Of a DNA stretch of 64,000 bases, positions 52,019-62,590 are shown in pieces (within the stretch, counting starts at the first letter, position 1; each line of letters starts with the position of its first letter). The stretch spans positions 682,001-746,000 of the forward strand of contig JAIWND010000013.1 in assembly GCA_025330725.1 (NCBI GenBank), given 5' to 3'. The position numbers and the translations under genes were made by a program. The notes under the pieces were generated by a model. It saw only the letters and a program-made list of their open reading frames with translations, did no database searches and was not told the origin of the DNA. This DNA is from Chlamydoabsidia padenii (Eukaryota > Mucoromycota > Mucoromycetes > Mucorales > Cunninghamellaceae).

Positions 52019-53974
52019 CTATATTAAAAGTACAAAACGGAAGAAAAGGGCCCAAGTGAGAATGGCCATCACAGCATACATACCAGCATAAAGCCAATTG
52101 ACATTATTCTGCTTCAGTGGCACCGCATTTGACAACTTGTTTTCATTCCTTCGGTGAGCTTCTCTTGCAGATCTATCCAGAATATGATTATAGGTATGGT
52201 GATCCATGTAGGTCAAGATCAAACCACAGAGAATGGCCGCCAATGAGATACCAATAAAAAAATGGATCACGCCATCATAACCCTTATTAGCATCTTGATC
52301 TTGTAACCAGCCAGTAACAATGTCAAAGAGAGCCAATCCAATGTTTGTCCAACTTTTGATTAATCCGAGACCAGTACCTACGAGCGAGAGAGGGAGAATG
52401 ACAGGTACAGACGAGACGAGACCAACGGGACCCAAGGATAAACTGAGACTGAAGATGAACATACCCACCAACGGAATAATCTTTGTATATCCCAACAGTA
52501 GTAAAGATATGAGCATAGAGACACCACTACCGACCACTATAAAGTAAAAATAGAGAATGTAGCATTAAGTACACAGATCAATCCCACCTATATTCATACT
52601 TACTCATCCAAGTCCTTTTACCATACTTGTCAACACACATTCCCAAGAAGGGCATTAAAAAGACAGGTAAAAGTTGAGCCACACTTGCTGTTGCTGCTGA
52701 TTGTGCATTGGAGTAATCGAATTGGAATTTAACGAATTCACTATACACCACCAAAGATAAACAGGTTAGTTAATCAGGATAATCTTTTCTTTTTTTCTTT
52801 TTTACCTGTTGATATGCAAAAAGCAACCCCACCCACCACCCAAGAAGAATTCCATGGCAGCAATCAACCAGTAAGAGTGAGGAAGGAACAGCAGTTTCTT
52901 CCAACTAAAGGACTTTTTCCGTTTGATTACTTCGGTTTGTTTCCGGCAGGCCACCGCAGATGGATTGGAGACAGATCGTAAAAGCACAATATAGACCAAG
53001 TTGACAATAAATGAGAAGACACAAAGCATGGCCGAAAACTAGATAGACGTGATTTAGTGTATATTGTTCAACAGCACACACACACACACACCTTTTTTTT
53101 TCGCATTCCTTACCCAGAACCCATAACCATACCAGCCACTCCAATTAGCAATAGGGACGACAATAGCTTGAGCCAAAAAAGAAGCCAAACGACTGACAGT
53201 CAACATGAGAGCCACCACCGCTGCCAAGCTACGACCACGAAACCATTGACTAAGAATAGTTTCTTGTACAATGACCACGGTGCCACTGCCGATACCATAA
53301 AAGATGCGTCCCATGATTAACATTGTCAAATTGGTGGAGGATATGGATAGAGCGACGAGAATATTACCAGAAGTGATCAAGAGTGTTGTTAATAATGAGC
53401 CGGGAATGGTGCCAAATGCATCGACGAATATGCCTCCCACCACTGGTAAAACCGTATTCACAATCGCCACACTAGATTGGATTACCCCGTATTGAGCATT
53501 ACTGATTTGGAATTGCTATAATATTATAAAGACAAGTCAGTATACACACTATCTCCTTTTTTGTTTCAATTACCTCTTTGATCGTGTTCTTCATGGCACC
53601 AAGGGTATGAGCGGCAAAGTGACTACCAACTAGAAAGTAATAATAAATAAAATAAAAGTGAATTAGTAACTAGTCAATAATGAGCTAGATAGGGTGGTTT
53701 TGTTCTTTTCCTTACCTGCGATCAAAAGGGCACATAACAATGCAATGGTTTTGTATTCCCACTTTTGTTCAGCTAGGTGACAATCGTCTTCATCTTCAAT
53801 AGGAGGATTGAGCGATGGTTTGGTTTTCAATGAGCAGCAAACGGATGGTTTATTGCCACTACCACAGTAAGATGGTGGCACTGTTGTTGAAGGTGTGGTG
53901 GTTGGTGATTGTTGTTGATGAGAGCTCGATGGTAGCAAAGGTGTTGTTTCCGAATCCATATATACAAGTGTCAT
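52019..53974 (-). CDS. Major facilitator superfamily transporter, MFSD1-like
   Basis: Twelve-helix membrane transporter. The N-terminal cytosolic region (MTLVYMDSETTPLLPSSS) holds a PLLP dileucine-type motif of the kind that sends proteins to the vacuole or lysosome. Helix 1 is at KTIALLCALLI, followed by SHFAAHTLGAMKNTIKE. A GRIFYGIGSGTVVIVQETIL segment and the loop WFRGRSLAAVVALML are typical of MFS proteins. The middle loop is basic (RKQTEVIKRKKSFSWKK). The second half has DKYGKRTWM, then SLSLGPVGLVSSVPVILPL. The protein ends TWALFFRFVLLI. Organisation resembles MFSD1 and related fungal vacuolar carriers; the substrate is unknown. A CCAAT box lies about 150 bp upstream. Confidence 0.85.
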
Positions 53975-54728
53975 TACTGAAAAAAGATGTTGAGAGTAGG
54001 AAGTATGACAGGTAAGGTATAATTGATAAAAGTTGGATAAGTAGGAAAAGAAAAAAAGAAAAAAAAAAAAAAGCAGAAAGGCCGATCAGGTAATTTTTGT
54101 TATCTGATGAAATTCTATCTCGGCCAATCAAAATCGTCTGGCTGATCACACACCCCCCACGACGTCTATTTTTTTTTGCCACCAAAAAGTTGAATCAGGG
54201 CCCAATTCATATAAATGACTGTATGAGCATAATGACAAAAAGAAAACGTATATAGATAACCCCTTTTTTTTGTTTATTCAAATACAATCAGATAATAAGT
54301 TGTAACTAAAAAAGAAAGACCTATATCTTATTTGGCGTGGTACAAGACTGTTCATAGCTTGTTCCTGCATCTTTGCGGATCCTCCGAGTCATTCATTCCG
54401 CCTGGTAAATTGCTGTTTCCTATGAATGAAGATGAAGCAGTCATCAAAACCCCGTCGCCACTTACGTTTATGACCGAGGAAAAGTGACTATATTGAAAGA
54501 GACTTGAACCAAGGTAGACAAATAATACGTTTATTATCTTGGATGGTAGTTCGAGTCAATTATCTTGCTGACAAAAAGCTCGTGAAAAGAGGGGAACTAT
54601 AGCTTTCCCCCAACATGGCACATTTTTTGGGAGACAGACTCCTTGTTTTCAAATCCCGCGCTCTTTGAAAAGAAAAAAAAAAAAAAAAGGAATCTTCTCC
54701 CTTCTTCCTTTCCTCGTTCTCCTTGATA
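53975..54728. promoter_or_regulatory. Divergent MFS transporter / PHS1 upstream region
   Basis: Contains GGCCAATCA near 54122 (CCAAT box facing the transporter) and an exact CGGGATTTGAA copy at 54648-54658 near PHS1. Confidence 0.5.
54648..54658 (-). promoter_or_regulatory. Recurrent element copy (CGGGATTTGAA) upstream of PHS1
   Basis: Exact match, 70 bp before the PHS1 start, on the opposite strand to the gene. Confidence 0.55.
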
Positions 54729-55568
54729 ATGTCATCAAAAGGTATTGCTGGAATGTTGTTTTAATTGTATCAATAGTATTTACTTTTTTTTTTTTTTTTT
54801 TTTTGTAGCTCCCACCACGAAAAAGACCAGTAGCGGACCGATTCAAACGTATTTACTTGCCTACAATATACTCTCGTGGAGTGGTTGGTTTTACGTGCTG
54901 GTCCTTGCCCTCAACGAATTAATCAAGACAGGAGGACAATGGCAAGGTGTATTTGATGCCACTTGGTCTGCCTTGCAAATTGTGCAAACGGCTGCTCTCT
55001 TTGAAGTAAGTCTATACAACGGGATAATACAACAATTAACTAAAAAGTGAATTGTTATTTAGGTCTTCCATAGTGTGGTGGGTTGGGTTCGGGCTCCCTT
55101 TATGACGACGTTAATGCAAGTACTCTCACGACTATTGTTGGTATGGGGTGTCAATGCCATGTTCCCTGCCATTCATACTCATGGTGCTTATACAACCATG
55201 ATTATTGCTTGGTGTATTGCCGAATTGGTTCGATACAGCTTTTACGCCTTCAACTTGACCACTGGGTCTGTGCCTTCCATCATCGCCTGGGCTCGTTATA
55301 ACTTCTTTTTGGTCCTCTATCCTCTTGGTGTATCTTCCGAACTGATGATGATCTATCAAGCTTTACCTTATGCCAAGGATATCCATATTGCTTATTACTA
55401 TGGTTTGATCGCGTCTGCTTTGACATATGCTCCTGGTAAAGGGAAGAATTGTCATGAACAAACAGTAAACTCATTTGATTCTTTTATTTAGGCTTCCCCG
55501 TTTTATTCTCTCACATGTTGGTTCAACGCAACAAGTACTTCAAGGGTATGGTCAAGAAATCAGGTTAG
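54729..55568 (+). CDS. PHS1: Very-long-chain 3-hydroxyacyl-CoA dehydratase
   Basis: ER enzyme that performs the third step of fatty-acid elongation. Exons 54729-54741, 54809-55005, 55063-55435 and 55492-55568 join in frame to 219 aa, the usual size. The 13-nt first exon encodes only MSSK plus one base. Several membrane helices are evident (YLLAYNILSWSGWFYVLVLA, then LLLVWGVNAMFPAI). The catalytic Tyr and Glu pair is in LYPLGVSSELMMIYQ, spaced seven residues apart as in yeast Phs1. The upstream VRYSFYAF segment is also conserved. The C-terminal basic end NKYFKGMVKKSG fits an ER-retrieval-like lysine signal. Its linkage to MGA2 and RSP5 is noted under findings. Confidence 0.95.
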
Positions 55569-55795
55569 ATAAATAGTTAGATCTTTTATTTCAATTAAAC
55601 AAACAACAATAATAAAGTTAGGGGAAGGATGATGATGTCTTTTTTACTGGTGATGTATAATTATTTAAAAATGGACTTTATATCTAATGGGTAAAAAGGA
55701 GGGGAGGGGTATCTATTCTAAAGAGTGTAGTTTATACGTAGACCTAGGGAAGATTGACACACCAGGAATCGAGTGGTCAGTGTTAAGAGTCTAGG

Positions 55796-56541
55796 TCAGT
55801 TTGGTGTTGATACAGAGGAGGAATCGGATGATGATGTGGTAGACTCCGAGAATAATAGTTGCTTGGTCCCTTTATATGTATCCAGTAAGGCTGGATGTAA
55901 TGATGGCAAAAGGTTCTAAGGATCAAGTTAGTTGTAATACATACACACACATTCTTTTTTTTTTTTTTTTTTCTATACTTACTTCAAATACTATGGTCAT
56001 TTTATCTTGTTCCTTGACAAGGATAGCCATGTAAGGTTTGACTTGCCATAGAGTAATACCTTCGTTGATTACCACATTTTCAATTTTCTGTCGATTGATA
56101 AACTTGGATTCACTTCGCCCACTCCAATAAGTTGTTTTCACCTGGATTCCAATATCTTGCATTACCAACAAGGATTCTATAGTAGTAATATAACTTGTTC
56201 ATTGTCATATTCCCGTTTCCTTATTCCTTTTTACCTTGTTTCACATTCCGTAACTTTATCCAAAGCCAACCCAAGGGTAACATCCATACCCACAAAGTAG
56301 TCTGTTACAACAGGAAAAAAAAAAAACATGAGCCCTTTTTTTTGGGGGGGAAGGTTAAATGGTTTACCTTGTTCATCCAGATCGCGATAGATATTATTAG
56401 TAAAACAATCATATCCAAAGGTGTCAAGTTGGGTCGATTCGATATGACAGTGTATTCATGAGTATGACCGCCAGGTAGTATTCTGCTTGTAAAGGTATCT
56501 GTATACGTCTTCTCATCGTGCTCTTCTTGACAGAGCGACAT
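55796..56541 (-). CDS. GPI15: GPI-GlcNAc transferase subunit PIG-H
   Basis: Subunit of the complex that starts GPI-anchor synthesis on the ER membrane. Exons 56541-56368, 56301-56235, 56176-55983 and 55915-55796 join in frame to 184 aa. Two adjacent hydrophobic segments (MIVLLIISIAIWMN and LWVWMLPLGWLWI) form the membrane hairpin. The PIG-H core follows: ESLLVMQDIGIQVKTTYWSG, FINRQKIENVVINEGI, KPYMAILVKEQDKMTIVFE and NLLPSLHPALLDTYK. All match the family in order. The C-terminus is a short Ser tail. Confidence 0.92.
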
Positions 56542-57052
56542 GTTGTAGGATGGAGAGAGAGACAGACAGAGGGGAGAAATTTTCTTTTTTTTTTAAAAAA
56601 AAAATCCCACAGTGGAGCGGGATTGGAATTTTCGTTTTTGACATATGAATGAGGATGATTTATTTGCATGGTTTAAAAAAAAAAAAAAAAATAGACGGTG
56701 GTATCTATAATAAGATTATTTACTAGGTGGGGTAGTATGGGGGATTACTAATTTACAATGTATACATTCCGAGGATCATCTACACTATTTCCGCCTTTGA
56801 CAAGAGGTGGGTCTTTTCGATGGTGTAGGTTGATGATGGCTTGATCCAGGTTGTGGTTCATTGTCGAGGTTATCGGGATTTGTAATTGCTGCATAAGATT
56901 CCTTATTCTCCTTTTAGCACTAGCATGTATAAAAAATGAGATGGGGAAGAGGAAGGTAAAGAATAGATAGTAAAAAAAAAAAAAAAAAAAAAAAAAGTGG
57001 GGGAGATATACATAGATATAAATGAGAGAAGTGGGGAAGGAAGAGAAGTATC
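56542..57052. other. Region with an orphan terminal-exon-like frame (56748-56919, minus)
   Basis: A strong acceptor (CATGCTAG) is followed by 56 codons ending in TAG (AKRRIRNLMQQLQIP... to NVYIVN). It looks coding, but no phase-compatible donor is seen in the last MGA2 exon. A short A run lies at about 56971-56994. Confidence 0.35.
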
Positions 57053-60000
57053 CTAGTATCCAACAATAGATTGTAAACCATGTCGCCGGAAGGGAATCAT
57101 GTCTTGTAATAAAGTCAACAAAGTGCGGTCACCCAAGATTTGATAATAAAGAAGACCAATAGTTACTAAAAAGAAACAAATTAGTTAGTGTACATGTAAA
57201 GCAAATAAAACATTGTCATTACCTATCAGTAAGGGCAGCCAGAATACATAGAGTCTCAGGTCATGCTTGTATTGTGCAAACCCTAATCCATGGTCATCTA
57301 AATTGTTGACAGTTTGGCAAATGGTTTCACCGTCACCACGTTGTTGTTGTTGTTTCAGTGTATAAAACCGTCGTACATGAGATCGGAAGCTGAGGCGTCT
57401 TGGTAATGGTGGCTGCATCAAATTTGTTGGGGTTCTTGATGATGATAATGATGTTGACAGAGATTGCAGCAAGATAGATCGCACAGCACCATCCGTAGCA
57501 AGTTCCAAAGTTGATCCAATACTACATGTTTCCGTGGGTTGAGCACCAGCCTCCAGTAAGAGTTGGACCATGGGAAGATTATTTTGAAGACATGCAAAGT
57601 GAAGGGCAGTGCACCCATTCCGATCGGCCTGATCAATCACCTGAGGATCCATTTTGCCTAAAAGTGCTTTGGTCAATGCGCCATATCGTAATATAACAGC
57701 AAGGTGTAACATAGTGTGTCCGTTTGGGTTGGTCTGCATCACATCATGTGGGTCGGATGCTTCCAGTGAGTTGATAATGTGTTTTTCCAAGTCACCCCCT
57801 TCACGCCAAGTCCATGCATCTAAAGAATCGTCGTCGTCAATGCTGCCATCTGTCTGAATTGATTGGTTATTGTCATTGCTGTTAATATGATCATCCATTG
57901 TTTGTTGTTGTTCCATGTGGTGACGAGTCGTTCCGTAGTTGTGTTGTTGTTGTTGTTGTTGAGAAGAAGTTTGTTGAGATTTTTGTTGATCACCTCGAAC
58001 GATAAGCATTGCAACATGTTTCGCATCATGGAGTTTACCCGTCATTTTTAGCCCTACCACTTGTAACGCCAATTCCAGTAAAGCTTGGTCACTTGCGTCA
58101 TAATAGGTAAACAAAGCAACATCCTGACCTTCCAATACAATGGGATGTTCTTTAAAGGAGACCACCACCGGACCAGCTGTGGCAGCAGGAGGAAGCACAC
58201 ATACAAGAGTATTAGGATTCCAATAGACAGTACTTGCAGCATGTTCACCAAAGAGGCAACTGAGGCCTCGGTAGAATCCGGAGCCGAGGATGGTTACTTC
58301 AACACCACCATAGGTAGGACCCTGAGAAGGCACCAGGCGTTCCAGTTGGGGATTGTGTTCGGCTCTCCATAGTGGTAATTCATCAGGTGTGTAAGTGTCA
58401 TTATTGGTGATCCGACGTCGTCTATTGTTTGGCCAAATTCCTTCGTCGTTTAGATTATTGTGATCACCAGTGTCATTATTGATGTTGTTGTTGTTGTTGT
58501 GAGCTGCTGTTACATTATAATTGTTATATTGGTCGTTGGAGCTGCCAATAGGTGCTAGATTCAAGAGATTGGCTATGGTATCATCATTAGGCGTCAGATT
58601 ATGTTGCATTGTTTGTAGATAAGATTGTGTATCTTCGACTGCAAGCGGTGTCATGACAAGATCATTCCCGATCAGTATAGCTCGCGGTGATGATGACAAC
58701 GAGCTTGTAGGTGTTGTTGTGCCGTCATTGGGTGGTGAAGGATGATCATACTGATAAGGGTGTGATTGTGCTGATGGAATCAAAAACGAGGCAGATGGAT
58801 TCAGTTGAAGAGACGTAGCGACAGTTGAGAAATTGTTGTCAGAGAGAGAACCACGCCGTGAAGGTGCTGGGGTATCTGGTGTTTGTTGGTTTTCATAGTC
58901 CGATCGTCTACGTTTCCTGCTGTTATTGTCACTGCTGGTATGATTTTCATCGGTTGTTGTACATGATCCAGAGACACTATCGGTTCGTTGTTGTTGTTTT
59001 GAGCTTTTGTGGTCATCAGTAATCATGATAGGTGGGGAACATCCTTTAGCGATGATATGCCCCTGATCATTTCGCATGACAAATTCGATCCTAAAAGGAG
59101 ATAACATAAAAATCGCAAATGTAACACAGTTAGTAAGTCGCATTTTTACCCCTCCCCCATTCTTTGGTAGTGAGCCAATTTACCTAAAGCCAACTTTTTC
59201 GTTATGATGTCGACAATAACAAGTAATTCGAGTAGGAAGAATGGCATCACCCGAGCTAAAATTGACCATTGGACTACAGTTGAAAAGTAGAATACGACCA
59301 CGATCTTGTTCCATTGTATTTTCCACCAAGTCCTTTGAAGAGCCATGCTCAGTAGATTCCGAGTCCAATTCGTAACGTGGTTTTCCATCTTTGGTTCGTT
59401 CAGCCCTTTTGCGCTAAAATAGAGATGATATAAATAAGAGAGAGAGAGAGAGATTAGTTGATGATAATCACAGACTACCCATGACATTCAAGAGGCAAAC
59501 TTACTTCACGTCGGACACAACCAGGACACATCAGAACATCCTTGGAAGCATCGGTTGAGCAAACCACCTTGGCATCAAGAGTCAACACCTTGGATTCATC
59601 AGATACCATTGTAGCCACACCACCTTCCATGAGTTTCTGTTGTTGATTTTTTCGTAGTTTGGACCTTGCCAACATGTGCTCCGGTAACCGAAGGTAAGAC
59701 CAGTTGGGAACTTTGGTACCAGTTGATGACAATAATTGGATACAGAGCTTGATTTGGGTTTCAACACGAGATTTCGCTCCAAGGCTTGGAATGCCAAGCA
59801 CACGAATCTGTAGACTAGGAATCATAATAATAACAATAATGTGAGTCTAGTTATAATGGGATAAAGTGGAGGGATAAGAGATAGATTACCTGTCTTCCAT
59901 CGAGGAGATGTCATCCTTGGGTTTCACAGAGGAAGGAGGGACAGACTGTTGACTTGAGCTGCTATAAATTATGATGAGTGATCAGATTGTTTGATAAATA

Positions 60001-60486
60001 ATCATACTTACTTTATATTGTTGCTTCGTGCGTAGTATTCTGTGGTAAGATGGTGATAGCTTTCAGGTATCGATACAGTGGACAGCATGAGTTCTTGACT
60101 CTATTAAAATTGATAAGAGTAATTAGTACTTGGTATATATATTAAATGACAGTGGTACTTACTTTATCCATTAACAGTTCGGAATGTAGCAAGTGATTGT
60201 CAGAATGAGGTAGTACGTCATATTGACTAGGTGGTGAAGGTGTTGTTGACGTTGAAGAAGAGGAAGAGGAAGACGAATCATGGGCGCTAATTGACGATGA
60301 AGTAGGTGAAGGCATGTCTTGTTGAATATAATGTTGAGAAGAGTTGTCGATAAGATGAGAGGACAAGATATCAGGGAAAAGAGGTTCAAGGTAGTCGATA
60401 GAATCCATTCCATCGCTTCCGTCCAGTTTCAGAGTGCGTGTAGGAGATGTAGGTGAGTGAGGTTGACCCGAAACATAGAGAGTCAT
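57053..60486 (-). CDS. MGA2: Membrane-tethered transcription factor MGA2/SPT23
   Basis: ER-anchored precursor of a transcription factor that in yeast controls the delta-9 desaturase OLE1. The N-terminus MTLYVSGQPHSPTSPTRTLK leads into a Ser-rich region and then the conserved DNA-binding-like segment (QIRVLGIPSLGAKSRVETQI, NWSYLRLPEHMLARSK, CPGCVRRE, and GFRIEFVMRNDQGHIIAKG). An IPT/TIG domain follows (LERLVPSQGPTYGGVEVTI). Ankyrin repeats are GHTMLHLAVILRYGALTKAL and NGCTALHFACLQNNLPMVQL. A C-terminal membrane helix (LYVFWLPLLI-VTIGLLYYQ) is split by the last intron; the protein ends SIVGY. In yeast, Rsp5 ubiquitinates these proteins before proteasomal release; an RSP5 homologue is in this window. 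An exact element copy lies 129 bp upstream of the ATG. Confidence 0.92.
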
Positions 60487-60614
60487 GGTCTTTTAAATAG
60501 AATAGTGATGAATAGTAGTTATAAAAAAGTAGAGGGATTTCAATGCAGGTAAAGAGGGAACAAGAAGAGAGAAAAAAAAAGAAAAAAAAGGGGATCTCAA
60601 ATAAGAAATTGAAA

Positions 60615-60625
60615 TTGAAATCCCG
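60615..60625 (-). promoter_or_regulatory. Recurrent element copy (CGGGATTTCAA) upstream of MGA2
   Basis: Exact match, 129 bp before the MGA2 start and in the same orientation. Confidence 0.5.
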
Positions 60626-60983
60626 CTGGAAGATCTTGTGACTTTAAACATCACTACAAAGATCAACCCGCATCCCACGATATGTATAAAGTGTAAGATA
60701 AACAGCCCGTTTCTTTTGATTACAATCGATTTCTAGATAAGAGGCCGTGAATAAGGTGTGGGAAAGGATGCATAAAACCCACAACATTCCTACCAGTTTT
60801 GCCAAATGTGTAACAAACACTTTCTTACTAAATGTATGTCGCTAATCGATCAAACGTTGATAAATGGACGTGCGTGGTTTAGCTGGTTTCATAGGGGTCC
60901 TGTTTGTATGACTTTCGGCTTAATTAACTTTAATGCACAAAAGAGTGAAATCAAAAAAGAGAGGCCATTATGAATCTGATATT

Positions 60984-60994
60984 TTGAAATCCCG
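60984..60994 (-). promoter_or_regulatory. Recurrent element copy (CGGGATTTCAA)
   Basis: Exact match in the intergenic region about 500 bp upstream of MGA2. Confidence 0.4.
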
Positions 60995-61925
60995 ACTTTT
61001 CCGGGTAAACCATATTTGGGTTCTACTTTTCTTTCGGTTCCCGAGATGATCCATTATGCAAGAGGTGAAGAAGAATCACTACCTTGGTTAAAAATTGTAT
61101 GTGTTTGGCAAGTCATCTTAAATGTAGTTGAACTGTCATTTTTTTTTTTTTGTCTGTCACTTACATGTGAAAAAACATCTCCACAATAAAAAGTCCAAAT
61201 AAGGTTGCCGGGGAGTTAACTTTAGTTGTGTGGTAAAAAAAAAAAAAGAAAGAGAAAGATGCCCTGCGCACGTTCCTCCTTTCAACTACTTTTAGATCTA
61301 AATTATATGTTTTCGTATTCATTAAATGCAAAAAGGATCGATCATCATCTCAAGGAGATACTTTCCCGATCTGATCTTTTACCTCACACATCAAGTCCGT
61401 CCGTACATGTTGGGCATGAATCACAAAAAACAAGAGGTCATTTCAGTAACAAAAAAAAAAGAGACAGTGTGATTACATGTCGAAAAGTTAATGCGAGGTA
61501 CGAGGCAATATGCAAAAAAAGGCGGTTGAACGATATCGGGAATTGAATTTCGATCTGCACTTTCTCTTGAAGAGGTGTCCAATGTAACTAAACCAAGTAG
61601 AAACTATTCTTAACATATCTTCAAAAGTTAATGGAATCTATGTTTAGACATAAAGTTTTTTAGTGATGAGTATGTTTTGTTACTACAGTATACTTCCATC
61701 CATGACTAAACTGTGTTAAAGAAAAGCATGCATGATTTTATCGTTCTCAGCAAACGCCTTTGTCGACATGTTCCAAACTCAATAAAACCCATTCAATATA
61801 TCATTCCAGATACAGTACATACAAAACACTGAAATCAAAAGAATTTGTAAATGTGTATGGGTTTTATTACTACATGGAAAAATCATGCATCACATAGCTA
61901 GTGGAAGGTGGAAGGTGGAAAATGT

Positions 61926-61936
61926 CGGGATTTGAA
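61926..61936 (+). promoter_or_regulatory. Recurrent element copy (CGGGATTTGAA)
   Basis: Exact match embedded in a short duplication (TGTCGGGATTTGAAATGTCGGG), about 650 bp upstream of the aminotransferase ATG. Confidence 0.4.
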
Positions 61937-62590
61937 ATGTCGGGAAAAATAGAAAAGTGTGGGGTAATGAATTAATGCGTCAATGATGATATAAAGAATC
62001 ATACTGAGGTTATATGAGAAGGGTCGGACTGGTCGGGATGTATCATACTACGTGTGGTACTGTAATATATGCTGACTTTTTTTTTTTTTTTTCTAGGAGA
62101 AAGTGAACAATGAAGGTGGTGTATGAGACATAACCAACATGAATGAGTAAGTATTGTATAATACATCTTTTATGGGAATGATGGTGAGTGATAATGATGT
62201 ATTGTGTGGTATTCTACATCTATCTTGGTCACATATCATATTAGGTGGCGGGTTGTGTCGGCCTTTATTAGCTCTTTTCATACATCAAACATGATAATCA
62301 CATGAAAGTAGTACACTGGGTTCAATTGATTATATATTGTGCTCTTCTTTCGCTTTTCCTTTTTTCCCTCTCTTCTTTCACTTTTTTATTTTTTGAACCA
62401 TACTCTTCCTTTTGACAAACACGTCCAAAGAAGTCAACATCATAGTTACTCATCGATTGAACCACTCACAACGCATAAAATAACCCCGAGTCAAAAAAAA
62501 AAAAAAATAGACTCACGCCACTAGGAAAAATTTAACCCCGCCCGCATTAAAAAAAAAAAAAATATAACGAAACTTCTATTTATCTCAATC

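Larger units (their letters stand above)
60487..62590. other. 2.1-kb intergenic region rich in element copies
   Basis: No gene is supported. It contains three exact CGGSRTTTSAA copies (60615-60625, 60984-60994, 61926-61936), a GGAAGGT tandem repeat near 61901-61920 and several homopolymer runs. Its 3' end is the leader of the aminotransferase gene. Confidence 0.5.

Noticed and set aside
61226..61546. 106-codon plus-strand frame
   Set aside because: Starts at a poly(A) run, basic-rich by composition only, without splice or promoter support.
62093..62281. 62-codon minus-strand frame
   Set aside because: Short, no recognisable motif, and no promoter or splice support.
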